In this document: piece by piece, positions 29,880-40,116 of the stretch
Position numbering within the stretch: the stretch's first letter is position 1
How the letters are laid out: the number at the start of each line of letters is the position of its first letter
NCBI GenBank assembly: GCA_002007405.1
Contig: JYIN01000014.1
Coordinates: forward strand, 1-64,000
DNA: 64,000 nt
Source of the DNA: Gammaproteobacteria bacterium Gsub
GTDB lineage: Bacteria > Pseudomonadota > Gammaproteobacteria > PS1 > Pseudothioglobaceae
Reading direction: 5' to 3'
The notes under the pieces: model-generated
Seen by the model: the letters and a program-made list of their open reading frames with translations, nothing else
The model's database searches: none
What the model was told of the DNA's origin: nothing
Made by a program: the position numbers and the translations under genes

Positions 29880-32054
29880 ATGGTGAGTAAAAAAACATTT
29901 TTAGAAGCAAAACAAGAATTTGATAGTAAGTATTGCTCTTTACAAGAGTTCACTGCTTTTATCCCAGTAAATCAAATACTTGCCAAAAAATATACTATTA
30001 AGAATATAAAAAATGAAAAAAATGAAGAATACTATAAATGGCAATTTTTTTATGCTTTGGTTTATTCGGGCTTATATAAAAAAGATTATTTGGGTTGTGA
30101 GGTTTATTTTCCAAAAGGTAATAAAAACTCTGCACCTATAAAATTAGATGGGGCTATTTTTGATGATACTAATTGGTTTGATTGGTATAAAAAGTACCAT
30201 AAACATAAAAATCAAGAAGCATTAGATTGGTTGAGAAAACACCTAATAGGGGTTATTGAATTTAAGAATGAAAATTCAAAAGATACCGAAACTGTTTATA
30301 ACCAGCAATTAAAACCAGCCATTAAAGAATCAGAAAATAATTTTTGTTTAGGTATTTTATATGATGCTGAAAGACTTTATCTATTTCAAAGAAAACAAAG
30401 TAAATGTTTAAGACTTGACGAATCTTTTAACCTTAAAGGTGAAAAAAGCGCCACTAAAGATTTATCAATTCATCTTACAGATGCCTATTACAAAATTCCA
30501 TCTTTTGAACAACTAAAGAAAAATCTTACCCAAATTAAAATTGATAGGTCAAAACGAACTATTGATGATTTGGACATTGTTACTGGAATATATTCCAAAC
30601 AATTAACAGATGGTATTTCCGATATCTTAAGGGTAATGGATAAAATAGGAATGAAAAACCAAAGAGGTTATGAAATTCTTATTCAAATAATGGCACTTAA
30701 AATTTTTGATGAAAAAAGGAGTTTAAATACCGACCCAAAACAACATTTAGATTTTTATAAAAGTGAGCCTGAAACAAACAAGTTAAAATTACTTTTTTAC
30801 ATAACCAAAGATGAAAGAGAGAGCGCTTCTTTAGGTGATGAAGAAATAAAAAACTTTATCGACAGATTAAGACAACTTTATAGCGAAGCCTCAGAAATTT
30901 ATCAAAAGATATTAAATGCAGACGATACCTTAACAATCAATTGGGATGATAAAGTCCATATTCAAATTATGAGTGAAGTTGTTGAGCAGTTTCAAGACTA
31001 TAGCTTTGTTTTATCTCATAAAACTGATTTATATCAGATTGTATTTTATAAATTTGCAAATGAATTTTCCAAAGCCGATAAAGGACAGTTTGTCACGCCC
31101 ATACCAATTATTGACTTTTTAGTGCAAATTGTTAATCCAAGAAGTAACGAGAAAGTGATTGACCCAACAGTAGGAATTGCCGATTTTCTTTCCGTCTCTT
31201 ATGTAAATTCAAGAAGCAAATTAAATGATAAAAATATTTATGGAATAGACAACGATAAGCAAATGGTTGCTTTGGCACAATTAAATATGCTTCTTAATGG
31301 AGATGGAGAGGCAGTATTAGAACACAAGCCAGATCAAGGATCAATTGTTTGGAAATTTGCCAAACAAGGTGGAATGATAGAATTACAACCAAACCTACAT
31401 GAAAATGGGAATTGGGACAATAAAACAAAACTTAAAAAATTTGATGTAGTTTTAACCAATCCCCCTTTTGGCGAGCACAGAAAGTGGGAGCCTGGGACAA
31501 AGACAGAAAAAGAACAGGCGAAAATGTACGAACTTTGGAATATTGCTCGATGTGGTGAATGGATTGATAGAGGTATTGTATTCTTGGAAAACGCCTATCG
31601 CCTTCTAAAAGAAGGGGGAAGAATGGGGATAGTAGTTTCAAACTCTATCGCCTCTATTGATAGATGGAGTCAAGCAAGAGAATGGCTTATTGACAAAATG
31701 AGAATAGTGGCATTATTTGATATGCCGCCAAATGTTTTTGCTGATGCAGGAGTAAACACAACCTTAATAATTGCATACAAGCCAAAAAAGAGAGAATTAC
31801 AAAAATTACAAGAAGAAAATTACAGCATCTTCATTAAAGATATTAAAAAAGTAGGTTATGAAGTAAGGACATCAAAAAGGGTGAAGTTCTTTAATCCAAT
31901 CTACAAAATTAATGAAACAACATTTGAAATAGAACAGAATGAAGAAGGAAGCCCTTTAATAGACGAAGAATTTACAGAAAGCATTTCTGAATTTAAACAA
32001 TGGTGTTTAGGTCAAGAAAAAATATTGCAAGATTTATTTATTAAAGAAAAATAA
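29880..32054 (+). CDS. fused endonuclease / N6-adenine methyltransferase (restriction-modification)
   Basis: The 724-residue protein looks like cutting and methylating halves in one chain. Residues 80-135 hold a PD-(D/E)XK-like nuclease site (D90 in IKLDGAIFDD, then E127-x-K129 in GVIEFKNEN). Residues about 395-640 form a type I-like N6 methylase: AdoMet motif I is DPTVGIADFL (about 426) and motif IV is TNPPFGEH (about 527). This is the layout of BcgI-type (type IIB/IIG) enzymes, which rely on a separate specificity subunit; that subunit follows after one base. A pure HsdM with a non-catalytic N-terminus is the alternative. No separate hsdR is present. Confidence 0.82.
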   Translation: MVSKKTFLEAKQEFDSKYCSLQEFTAFIPVNQILAKKYTIKNIKNEKNEEYYKWQFFYALVYSGLYKKDYLGCEVYFPKGNKNSAPIKLDGAIFDDTNWFDWYKKYHKHKNQEALDWLRKHLIGVIEFKNENSKDTETVYNQQLKPAIKESENNFCLGILYDAERLYLFQRKQSKCLRLDESFNLKGEKSATKDLSIHLTDAYYKIPSFEQLKKNLTQIKIDRSKRTIDDLDIVTGIYSKQLTDGISDILRVMDKIGMKNQRGYEILIQIMALKIFDEKRSLNTDPKQHLDFYKSEPETNKLKLLFYITKDERESASLGDEEIKNFIDRLRQLYSEASEIYQKILNADDTLTINWDDKVHIQIMSEVVEQFQDYSFVLSHKTDLYQIVFYKFANEFSKADKGQFVTPIPIIDFLVQIVNPRSNEKVIDPTVGIADFLSVSYVNSRSKLNDKNIYGIDNDKQMVALAQLNMLLNGDGEAVLEHKPDQGSIVWKFAKQGGMIELQPNLHENGNWDNKTKLKKFDVVLTNPPFGEHRKWEPGTKTEKEQAKMYELWNIARCGEWIDRGIVFLENAYRLLKEGGRMGIVVSNSIASIDRWSQAREWLIDKMRIVALFDMPPNVFADAGVNTTLIIAYKPKKRELQKLQEENYSIFIKDIKKVGYEVRTSKRVKFFNPIYKINETTFEIEQNEEGSPLIDEEFTESISEFKQWCLGQEKILQDLFIKEK

Positions 32055-32055
32055 T

Positions 32056-33546
32056 ATGGCAATAACAAATTATCAGGACATAATCGACAATAAATGTAAT
32101 TTGGCTCCAAGTCAGTTAATGACTTTAAGTGCTGCAAATAAAAATAAATCTTTTGTTCGTGATTTATTAAGTAGGAAATTGGAATTTACCGACAATGGGA
32201 ATGAAGTTGGTTCGATAAACTATATTTCAAAATCTACAAAATATTTTATTAGAGCAAAAGCTTTACAGAAAGAATCTTTTTTGCCATCTATTACGGAAAA
32301 AACAGCAATATCTATTCGCCCACAAGTCTTTACTGATTTTAAGTTAAAAGAAGGTGATATTTTAATTTCTAAAGACTCAAACATTGGCGAAGTGGTTATT
32401 TTGGATGAAGATTTGCCAAATCATACTATTTCAGGAGCGTTGTATAAACTGCCAATTAAAGAAAATAAATATTATTTGTTTGCTTTTTTAAAACATAGTT
32501 ATTTTTTTAATCAATTAGATTTAATTACTCCCAAAGGCTCAACTATAAGGCACTCAAAAACTTTGTTTTTAGACTGCAATATTCCTTTTCCAAATCAAAA
32601 AAATAAAGATGATGTAATTATTTATGTAGAACTTCTAACGCAATCAATCATCAATAAAGAAAAAGAGATTGGAAAAAAACATAAAGAAATTTTAAAACAA
32701 ATAGAAAAAGAACTATTAGGCAATCAAAAGGATAAAGGTTTTAATTATGAATTGCCAAATTTTAAAGAAATTAAAAATTCTAATAGAGTTGACGCAGGTT
32801 ATTATTGTAAAGATTACCAAGAAAAACAATATTTAATTAAAAACTATAAAAATGGGGCAAAAGAATTGATGAGTTGGGGGTATTCGTCAAAAAGAGGGCA
32901 AAATTTACAAATAAGTCAAATAGGTAAAAGTATTTATTCTGATACGCCAAAAGATAATTTTTATACACTTATTAGACCAACTAATTTTTCAGAATTTGGC
33001 ACAGTAGAAAAATTTGAGTATTTAGGCAATCCTAAAGAGTTATCAACTTTAAATGCAGGAGATATTATTTTTTCAGCAGAGGGAACAATAGGAAAGTGTA
33101 CTTTATTTACAAATCCAAAAAGTCGGTGGATTACAAATATTCACGGTATAGTTTTAAAGAAGAAAAAACAAGACATTGTAGAAAGTGCTTTTATAGCTTG
33201 TTTTTTAAGGTTTTTAAGAGACTTTGGAACATTAGATTATATTTCAGTTGGTGGACAAGGTGGAAGTTTGGCAAAGAAATACTGGAAAGATATTTTAATT
33301 CCAAATTTTTCAAAACAAAAACAAAAAAACATAGCCTCTTTATACCACAATCAAGTTAATTATCCACAGTCATTAAATTTACAAAACTTTTTAATAGAAG
33401 ACCAAAAATGGAATAAAAAAGCAGGGATTATTGAGATTGATAAATCTGTAAAAATGACAAAAAAACTTTTAAATAAGGTTTTAGATAAAATTGTAAATAA
33501 TGAGAATGTAGAAATTAAATTTGATGAACTAAAAGAGTTTTTATAA
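32056..33546 (+). CDS. hsdS: restriction-modification specificity subunit
   Basis: This protein chooses the DNA target for the upstream methylase-nuclease. The 496 residues have the two-half S-subunit plan: a first target-recognition domain (about 1-195), a coiled-coil spacer (about 200-235, EKEIGKKHKEILKQIEKEL), a second recognition domain (about 240-425, with GDIIFSAEGTIGKCTLF) and a C-terminal helical part. Its ATG follows the methylase TAA by one base (TAATATG). The sequence is highly AT-rich, as expected of a transferred system. Confidence 0.88.
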   Translation: MAITNYQDIIDNKCNLAPSQLMTLSAANKNKSFVRDLLSRKLEFTDNGNEVGSINYISKSTKYFIRAKALQKESFLPSITEKTAISIRPQVFTDFKLKEGDILISKDSNIGEVVILDEDLPNHTISGALYKLPIKENKYYLFAFLKHSYFFNQLDLITPKGSTIRHSKTLFLDCNIPFPNQKNKDDVIIYVELLTQSIINKEKEIGKKHKEILKQIEKELLGNQKDKGFNYELPNFKEIKNSNRVDAGYYCKDYQEKQYLIKNYKNGAKELMSWGYSSKRGQNLQISQIGKSIYSDTPKDNFYTLIRPTNFSEFGTVEKFEYLGNPKELSTLNAGDIIFSAEGTIGKCTLFTNPKSRWITNIHGIVLKKKKQDIVESAFIACFLRFLRDFGTLDYISVGGQGGSLAKKYWKDILIPNFSKQKQKNIASLYHNQVNYPQSLNLQNFLIEDQKWNKKAGIIEIDKSVKMTKKLLNKVLDKIVNNENVEIKFDELKEFL

Positions 33547-33547
33547 T

Positions 33548-33661
33548 ATGACAACTTTAAAACAAATAGAAAAAGCCTTAAAAGAGGTCTGCCCAAGCCC
33601 AAAGAAAAAAGTCAAAGACGAAAACAAAAAACCATCTAAAGCTGAAAAAAATAAAAAGTGA
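33548..33661 (+). CDS. 37-residue lysine-rich ORF behind the specificity gene
   Basis: The ORF MTTLKQIEKALKEVCPSPKK continues to a stop at 33659-33661 through a chain made mostly of Lys, Glu and Asn. Its junction with the specificity gene (TAA, one base, ATG) is the same as the methylase-specificity junction, which argues that it is, or was, a third gene of the operon. It may be the start of a gene lost by deletion. I cannot assign a function. Confidence 0.4.
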   Translation: MTTLKQIEKALKEVCPSPKKKVKDENKKPSKAEKNKK

Positions 33662-33735
33662 CGGTTAGAGAAAAAAAGTTTAAATGGGTTTTTGCGGATT
33701 TAGGTATATAATTCCCTATTAAAAGCTTGTCAAAA

Positions 33736-34368
33736 TTAGAGGTTGTATTCCTTCTCACAATCGGCAAGGCTTTCTTTAAAACTACTTTTGCTAAAGATTC
33801 GGTTAGCATAATCATGAATAGGCTTGGCTTTAGAGCCTAAATTGATGTCTAGTTTTTTTAGACGCCACAAAAGCGGCGCCAAGCAGGCATCAACAATAGT
33901 CATTTCATCGCTTTTAAAATACGGCTGGTAAGCAAACAAAGGTGTGAGTTCTATCAAGTTGCTGGTAAGGATTTTGCGTGCCCTGCTGGCATTTTTTTTG
34001 CTCCCTGTTTGAATGGTGTCAACCAATTCATACCAACAATTTGTAGCCCGTGTAAATCTAAAAATCAATAATCGCTTTTCAGCCTTTTCAATAGGATCAA
34101 CGGGGAGCAAGGGAGGGAATGGGAAGCGTTCATCCAAATATTCGGCAATAACTGATAAATCGTATAGCACCATACCACGGTCACATAAAGTCGGCAGGGT
34201 TTGGCAAGGGTTGATCTCTAAAACTTCTTCAGGTATTTGGTCGGCCTTTAAGGTAACCACCTCCCTTTCAATATTTTTTTCTGCCATGATAAAACGCACT
34301 GCATGTGATTGCATTTCTTCGCTAGAAGCGTAAAGTGTGGTTGAAGATAGATTGGGTTTGGTTAACAT
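33736..34368 (-). CDS. sspA: stringent starvation protein A
   Basis: SspA is a glutathione-transferase-fold protein that binds RNA polymerase and shapes stationary-phase and stress transcription. In the 210 residues, the N-terminal thioredoxin-like half has the PCQTLPTL segment (the family's NP-x-x-x-LPTL) and YDLSVIAEYLDERFPFPPLLP. The C-terminal half is helical. It follows the cytochrome bc1 operon on the same strand, the standard gammaproteobacterial arrangement. No sspB is next to it. Confidence 0.93.
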   Translation of the reverse strand: MLTKPNLSSTTLYASSEEMQSHAVRFIMAEKNIEREVVTLKADQIPEEVLEINPCQTLPTLCDRGMVLYDLSVIAEYLDERFPFPPLLPVDPIEKAEKRLLIFRFTRATNCWYELVDTIQTGSKKNASRARKILTSNLIELTPLFAYQPYFKSDEMTIVDACLAPLLWRLKKLDINLGSKAKPIHDYANRIFSKSSFKESLADCEKEYNL

Positions 34369-34425
34369 AGTTGTTGCTCCCTAAAAATAATAACTCTCCA
34401 TTTTGCTTGATGTCGTTATGATTGA

Positions 34426-35115
34426 TTAGTCCTTAGCGCGCCATTTTCCGTATTTGACATCTTTCCAATATTCTTTTTTCAACAAATAGGAAAAAACCAA
34501 CAAAATAGATAAAAAGCCCAATACTTTGTAGCCAAGTTGAAAACGCACTAACTTAGCGGGCTCACCAACATAATCCAAGAAGTTGGTAATGTCTCTTACG
34601 GTTTGGTCAAAGTCAGCACTTGATTTGTTTTGTTTTAATTCCCACAAAACATCTGGCATAGAAACATTTTGCAATATTTTATTATTAACCCCAAAGGGGC
34701 GGGATTTATCTTTGTAAAAGCTACGCAGGTAAGTGTAAATCCAGTCTGTTCCTTTTGAGCGTGCCACTAAAGACAAGTCTGGCGGGCTTAAACCAAACCA
34801 TTTGACCGCACCAGTTTTGGACATTGAGGAAATAACCCTTTCTCCAATTTTATTGGCGTTAAACATTAGGTGTTTTTCCACATCAGCATTAGAGAAACCA
34901 AGGTCTTTACCAATACGATTGTAACGCATAAATGAAATAGAGTGACAACCAGAACAGTAATTCATAAACAATTTAGCACCGTTTTGCAACGATTTTTGGT
35001 TATTGATGTCAGTGTTGGCACTGTCTAAGCGTATTCCGTTGTTAGATGCTGGTGCGTTGAATGAAACCAGCAAACTTGCCAAAATAAGTACGGTTGTGCT
35101 TGATATTTTTTTCAT
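34426..35115 (-). CDS. petC: cytochrome c1 of the bc1 complex
   Basis: Cytochrome c1 receives electrons from the Rieske protein and passes them to soluble cytochrome c. The 229 residues begin with a signal peptide (about 1-23, ending FNAPAS). The haem c site is CSGCHS near residue 54, the methionine ligand region is in the middle, and one C-terminal membrane anchor (about 200-217) is followed by KKEYWKDVKYGKWRAKD. It is 4 bases behind petB. Confidence 0.95.
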   Translation of the reverse strand: MKKISSTTVLILASLLVSFNAPASNNGIRLDSANTDINNQKSLQNGAKLFMNYCSGCHSISFMRYNRIGKDLGFSNADVEKHLMFNANKIGERVISSMSKTGAVKWFGLSPPDLSLVARSKGTDWIYTYLRSFYKDKSRPFGVNNKILQNVSMPDVLWELKQNKSSADFDQTVRDITNFLDYVGEPAKLVRFQLGYKVLGFLSILLVFSYLLKKEYWKDVKYGKWRAKD

Positions 35116-35119
35116 AACC

Positions 35120-36343
35120 CTACTCTGTTAGTCTTTGTGGCACTGGCTTGGTTTTACCAATAGTACTAAACCAAGGCATCAGAATAAAAAAGGCAAAGTA
35201 GGCAATGGTAAAAAATTTAGCCAAAAACACATACACTGGTGTTACTGGTTGCATGCCTAGCCAGCCAAGCACAATAAAACTAACAACAAAAATACCCAAA
35301 GCCACCTTGTATGGCCACGAGCGGTAGCGGATGGAGTTTACTTTAGAGCGGTCCAACCACGGTAATGCAATTAAGATTAACAAAGCTGAAAACATGACAA
35401 CCACACCCGGGAACTGTGAGCCAAACATTGGTGGAACCGCCCTTAATACCGAATAAAAAGGGGTTAAATACCAAAGTGGGGCAATATGGTCGGGGGTTTT
35501 AAGCGGGTTTGCCTCAACAAAATTGGCTTGTTCTAAAAAATAACCATTTAGTGCGGGCGAGAAAAATACCACTGCTGAAAATATCATTAAAAACACCACC
35601 ACACCAACGATATCTTTTACACTGTAATACGGATGGAATGGAATGCCGTCTTTAGGAATGCCGTTTTTATCTTTATTTTTCTTAATTTCAATACCATCAG
35701 GATTATTTGAGCCAACGGTGTGTAGGGCAACAATATGTAAAAATACCAATACCACCAAAATAAGTGGCAATGCAATAACATGTAAAGAGAAAAAACGATT
35801 CAATGCTGGGTCGCCCACCGCATAGTCGCCCAAAATCCATATCAACAAATCAGTGCCGATAAAGGGCACCGAGCCAAATAATGAAATAATAACCTGCGCC
35901 CCCCAATAAGACATTTGACCCCACGGCAGAACATAGCCCATAAACGCCTCAGCCATCAAAGCAATATAAAGCGCCATACCTAGAATCCAAATCAACTCCC
36001 GTGGCGCCTTATAAGAGCCATATAGGAGTGCACGATACATATGCAGGTAAATAACAATAAAAAACGCTGAGGCGCCAGTGGAGTGCATATAACGCATCAA
36101 CCAGCCCCAATTAACATCACGCATAATATACTCTACCGAGGCAAAGGCATTCGTCTCGTCAGGCTTAAAGTGCATGGTTAAAAATATACCAGTTACGATT
36201 TGCATTACCAGCACCAGCATTGCCAACGAACCAAAAAAATACCAAAAATTAAAGGTTCTTGGAGTGTAATACTCGGCCAAATGCTCATTCCAAACTTTGC
36301 TCAGCGGAAACCTTTGGTCAATCCAATTTTTGTTATTGTCCAT
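35120..36343 (-). CDS. petB: cytochrome b of the bc1 complex
   Basis: The quinol-oxidising membrane core of complex III. The 407 residues have eight likely membrane helices and the four haem-ligand histidines on helices B and D (the region MRYMHSTGASAFFIVIYLHM and, later, FSLHVIALPLILVVLVFLHI). The Qo motif PDHIAPLWYLTPFYSVLR contains a PxxW segment related to PEWY. It lies 9 bases behind petA. Confidence 0.97.
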   Translation of the reverse strand: MDNNKNWIDQRFPLSKVWNEHLAEYYTPRTFNFWYFFGSLAMLVLVMQIVTGIFLTMHFKPDETNAFASVEYIMRDVNWGWLMRYMHSTGASAFFIVIYLHMYRALLYGSYKAPRELIWILGMALYIALMAEAFMGYVLPWGQMSYWGAQVIISLFGSVPFIGTDLLIWILGDYAVGDPALNRFFSLHVIALPLILVVLVFLHIVALHTVGSNNPDGIEIKKNKDKNGIPKDGIPFHPYYSVKDIVGVVVFLMIFSAVVFFSPALNGYFLEQANFVEANPLKTPDHIAPLWYLTPFYSVLRAVPPMFGSQFPGVVVMFSALLILIALPWLDRSKVNSIRYRSWPYKVALGIFVVSFIVLGWLGMQPVTPVYVFLAKFFTIAYFAFFILMPWFSTIGKTKPVPQRLTE

Positions 36344-36352
36344 AGTCTAACT

Positions 36353-36994
36353 TTATGATAGTTTGTTAAGTTCCAAAATCGGTGTTATCTCGTGTGCTTT
36401 GGGGTTAGCACCGATTCTAATTAATCCATCATTAACAAACCTGTAGGGTGGAATTAGTAAGTTGGTGGGTGCTGGCGCCCCCCCATAAACACGCCCCGCT
36501 AAATCAAATTTTGAGCCATGACACGGGCAATAAAACCCTCCCTTCCAAGCGTCGCCACCAAGGTCAGCTGCGCCAATCTCGGGGCGATAAGTAGGAGAGC
36601 ACCCAAGGTGGGTGCAAACGCCAACAATCACTGCCACTTCTGCCTTAATTGCGCGGTGGTTAGCGGTAATATAGTCGGGCTGCTGGGCTTTTGAATCTCC
36701 GCTACTGTTGGGGTCGGACAATTCTCCGTCCAATGTTTTAAGGTCGGCAATAGATGTGGCACTGCGCTTAAAAATCCAAACTGGTTTTTTGCGCCAAAGC
36801 ACGCGAACCAACTGTCCATAATCCAGTTTTGAAATATCAACATCAACAGGCGCACCCGCTGCTTTTGCCTTAGCAGAAGGGCTCCATGTGGATAAAAACG
36901 GCCAAGCAACAAAACCAACCCCAACAGCACCAACTACACCAGTAGCGACTGTTAAAAAGCGTCTTTTTTTAAGGTCTATTTCTTGCTCCGACAT
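36353..36994 (-). CDS. petA: Rieske iron-sulfur subunit of the bc1 complex
   Basis: The Rieske protein moves electrons from quinol to cytochrome c1. I start at ATG 36994 (MSEQEIDLKKRRFL), preceded by AAGGG. This gives a Tat signal with RRFLTVATGVVGAVGV (twin arginine, residues 11-12), fitting export by the tatABC genes at 53 kb. The 2Fe-2S ligands are in CTHLGCSP and CPCHGSKFD. The 213 residues are normal. A TTG 16 codons upstream is less likely. Confidence 0.95.
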   Translation of the reverse strand: MSEQEIDLKKRRFLTVATGVVGAVGVGFVAWPFLSTWSPSAKAKAAGAPVDVDISKLDYGQLVRVLWRKKPVWIFKRSATSIADLKTLDGELSDPNSSGDSKAQQPDYITANHRAIKAEVAVIVGVCTHLGCSPTYRPEIGAADLGGDAWKGGFYCPCHGSKFDLAGRVYGGAPAPTNLLIPPYRFVNDGLIRIGANPKAHEITPILELNKLS

Positions 36995-37102
36995 AAATAT
37001 ATCGCCCTTATTTTTTGAGTAGGTTTTTACTGTTAAAAACAAAAACCCAACAATTATAATGTATATCGGTTTTATATGATAGCTAATTGCATGAATATTT
37101 TG

Positions 37103-37405
37103 CTAAATACCTAGATCAACCTTGATAACTATCGTTTGTATTGACGAAAGTGTATCTAATCTTTTTAAACTGGCCAATAAAAATTGCTGCTGTTTTTTTG
37201 CCCGAAAGGCAACGGCTTGGCTGGGGGCAATAAGCGTTGCGGTTTTCTCTTTGATGCGACACAATTCTAAAGAATTAAGCGCATTTGGCAGTATTTTTTT
37301 GAGCTGTGTGTTTATTTGATTATACGATTTGGCTTGGGCAAACATTTGACCCAACTCCCCGCCCGGCTCAAAATTTGCAAGGTTTGTTATTGTTTTGTAT
37401 GCCAT
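37103..37405 (-). CDS. DUF721 / DciA-like protein
   Basis: DciA is the ancestral loader of the replicative helicase DnaB in bacteria that lack DnaC. The 100 residues match the small DUF721 domain: LKKILPNALNSLELCRIKEKTATLIAPSQAVAFRAK is the conserved beta-rich core. Its place immediately upstream of and divergent from secA is the usual location of this gene in gammaproteobacteria, which supports the call. It has no C-terminal extension. Confidence 0.72.
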   Translation of the reverse strand: MAYKTITNLANFEPGGELGQMFAQAKSYNQINTQLKKILPNALNSLELCRIKEKTATLIAPSQAVAFRAKKQQQFLLASLKRLDTLSSIQTIVIKVDLGI

Positions 37406-37443
37406 CTATGCGAAAATAGAGCAATTTTTGAAAATATTCCATA

Positions 37444-40116
37444 ATGGATATTATAAACAAAGTTTTGGCAAAGGTTGTTGGCTCTCGTAATGAGCGTTTA
37501 ATAAAACAACTGCGTAAAGTGGTGGATAAAATTAATGATTTTGAACCTAGTTTGCAGGCTTTGAGCGACGAGGCGTTGTGTGCAAAAACACAAATCTTCC
37601 AACAACAGATCAAACAACAAGTAACTTTAGACACGATACTGCCAGAGGCTTTTGCGGTAATTCGTGAAGTCAGTGTTAGAACTCTGGGGCTACGACACTA
37701 TGATGTGCAGATGATTGGTGGTATGGTTTTGCACGATGGTAATATAGCAGAAATGGGTACTGGTGAGGGTAAAACTTTGGTAGCAACATTGCCAGTTTAT
37801 CTAAACGCACTGAGTGGTTTGGGCGTGCATGTGGTTACTGTGAATGACTACCTTGCCACACGCGATGCACAGTGGATGGGCAAGATTTTTGATTTTTTGG
37901 GACTGAGTGTTGGTGTTATTATTGCCAATATGTCGCAAAAAGAAAAGCAAGACGCCTATGCTTGTGACATTATTTATGGCACTAATAATGAGCTGGGTTT
38001 TGATTATCTGCGCGATAACATGGCATTTTCCAGCGAACAAAAAGTCCAGCGCGGACTTAATTTTGCTGTTGTTGATGAGGTTGATTCAATTCTTATTGAT
38101 GAGGCTAGAACACCACTAATTATCTCAGGTCCGGCCGATGATTATTCCTCGATATATCAAGTAATCAACAAGATGATTCCATTCTTTAAGGTTCAAATTG
38201 AAAGCGGCGAAGGCAAGGGGATTGTGGTTAAGACCGCAGGCGATTACACTATTGACGAAAAACACAAGCAAGTATTTTTAACAGATGATGGCCACACTAA
38301 AGCGGAGAAACTGCTGATTGATGCAGGTGTTTTACCACAAGGATCAAGCCTTTATGATGCGGGCAATATTTTACTGATGCAACATATCAATTCAGCATTA
38401 CGCGCACATATTTTGTTTCAAAATGATGTTGATTATATTGTCCAAGACGATGAAGTGGTGATTGTTGATGAATTTACCGGTCGAACTATGCCCGGTCGCC
38501 GTTGGTCAGAGGGTCTGCATCAGGCTATTGAGGCAAAAGAAGGGGTGAGTATTAAAAAAGAAAATCAAACCCTAGCGTCGATTACTTTTCAAAATTATTT
38601 TAGATTATATAACAATCTTTCTGGCATGACTGGCACCGCAGACACCGAAGCGGTGGAATTTCAAGAAATTTATGGCTTGGAAACCGTGGTAATCCCACCC
38701 AACAAACCCTCTAAACGCGATGACAGATCAGATCAAATCTATCTGACCACCGAGGAAAAATTTGAAGCGATTTTCCAAGATGTGGCAAATTGTCAAAAAA
38801 TCAATCAGCCAGTTTTGGTCGGCACTAGCAGTATTGAAAATTCAGAACTTATCTCTAAATTACTCACCAAAAATAAAATTAAACACGAAGTATTAAACGC
38901 CAAACAACATGAACGCGAGGCTCAGATTGTTGCCAATGCAGGTGCTCCTAGTTCGGTAACCATTGCGACCAATATGGCGGGTCGCGGTACTGACATTGTT
39001 TTGGGCGGTAAATTATTGGAAGGCGCTAACGAGGCGCAAAAAGCCAAATGGCAAGCCCAACACGATGCGGTTATTAAGGCGGGCGGTTTGCATATTATCG
39101 GTACTGAGCGCAACGAATCACGCCGTGTGGATAACCAACTTCGTGGTCGTTGCGGGCGTCAGGGAGATGTCGGTTCAACGCGCTTTTATCTCTCGCTTAA
39201 AGACAATTTAATGCGTATTTTTGCTAGTGAGAAAATGGCGTCCATGATGCAGCGAATCGGTATGAAAAAAGGCGAGGCGATTGAGCATAAAATGGTTAAT
39301 CGGGCGATTGAAAATGCACAGAAAAAAGTTGAAAGCATGAATTATGATGCACGCAAACACCTTTTGGAATATGATGATGTTGCCAACGAACAGCGCAAAA
39401 TTATTTACCAATTACGCGATGAATTGATGAGTGTAGATGATGTGCAAAATCGCTTTATTGCCATTCGTAAAAAAGTAATTACTGGGCTGTTTGCCAGCTA
39501 TATTTCAACCGAGGTTGTTGAAGAAGATTGGGATTTAGAAGGCCTGCATAATGCGTTAAAAGCCGATTATGCAGCGGATTTTCCATTGCAGGAATGGTTT
39601 GCTGAAGGAGTGGATGTTGTTGAGATAGAGTCAAGAATCGTTCAAGGTTTGGCCCAAATTTGTGATTATAAGGAAAAAATTGTCGGTGCTGAGGCAATGC
39701 GTAGTTTTGAAAAAGCAGTCATGTTACAAGCCTTAGACCATTATTGGAAAGAGCATTTAGCAGCAATGGACTATTTGCGTCAAAGCGTTAATCTGCGTGG
39801 CTATGCACAAAAAAACCCCGCTCAAGAATACAAACGGGAGTCGTTTATTATGTTTGAAGCGTTGTTGGAGAACATCAATATTGAAATTGTCAAATCCCTA
39901 TCCTCTGTAACTATCAATAAGGACAGCGCTGCCAGCAATGTTGCACAACAAAACAATAAGGACATCAAAGCACAACGCGAAGAGGTTGTCACAAATACCA
40001 ACAAGCCCAAAACAGCACAACAAACCTATACCAGAACAACAAAAAAAATCGGTCGTAACGAGCCTTGCCCGTGTGGTTCTGGTAAAAAATACAAACAGTG
40101 TCATGGCAAGCACTAA
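37444..40116 (+). CDS. secA: preprotein translocase ATPase SecA
   Basis: SecA pushes unfolded preproteins through SecYEG. The 890 residues (E. coli 901) include Walker [16 protein letters not shown] (about 101), the [19 protein letters not shown] motif (DEAD-like, about 209), the second RecA-like domain ([28 protein letters not shown]) and the C-terminal zinc finger [14 protein letters not shown]. Its last 14 bases overlap the start of anmK. Confidence 0.98.
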   Translation: MDIINKVLAKVVGSRNERLIKQLRKVVDKINDFEPSLQALSDEALCAKTQIFQQQIKQQVTLDTILPEAFAVIREVSVRTLGLRHYDVQMIGGMVLHDGNIAEMGTGEGKTLVATLPVYLNALSGLGVHVVTVNDYLATRDAQWMGKIFDFLGLSVGVIIANMSQKEKQDAYACDIIYGTNNELGFDYLRDNMAFSSEQKVQRGLNFAVVDEVDSILIDEARTPLIISGPADDYSSIYQVINKMIPFFKVQIESGEGKGIVVKTAGDYTIDEKHKQVFLTDDGHTKAEKLLIDAGVLPQGSSLYDAGNILLMQHINSALRAHILFQNDVDYIVQDDEVVIVDEFTGRTMPGRRWSEGLHQAIEAKEGVSIKKENQTLASITFQNYFRLYNNLSGMTGTADTEAVEFQEIYGLETVVIPPNKPSKRDDRSDQIYLTTEEKFEAIFQDVANCQKINQPVLVGTSSIENSELISKLLTKNKIKHEVLNAKQHEREAQIVANAGAPSSVTIATNMAGRGTDIVLGGKLLEGANEAQKAKWQAQHDAVIKAGGLHIIGTERNESRRVDNQLRGRCGRQGDVGSTRFYLSLKDNLMRIFASEKMASMMQRIGMKKGEAIEHKMVNRAIENAQKKVESMNYDARKHLLEYDDVANEQRKIIYQLRDELMSVDDVQNRFIAIRKKVITGLFASYISTEVVEEDWDLEGLHNALKADYAADFPLQEWFAEGVDVVEIESRIVQGLAQICDYKEKIVGAEAMRSFEKAVMLQALDHYWKEHLAAMDYLRQSVNLRGYAQKNPAQEYKRESFIMFEALLENINIEIVKSLSSVTINKDSAASNVAQQNNKDIKAQREEVVTNTNKPKTAQQTYTRTTKKIGRNEPCPCGSGKKYKQCHGKH

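Noticed and set aside
37000-37042. Longer petA starting at TTG 37042
   Set aside because: The ATG at 36994 has a ribosome-binding site and puts the twin-arginine signal at the N-terminus.
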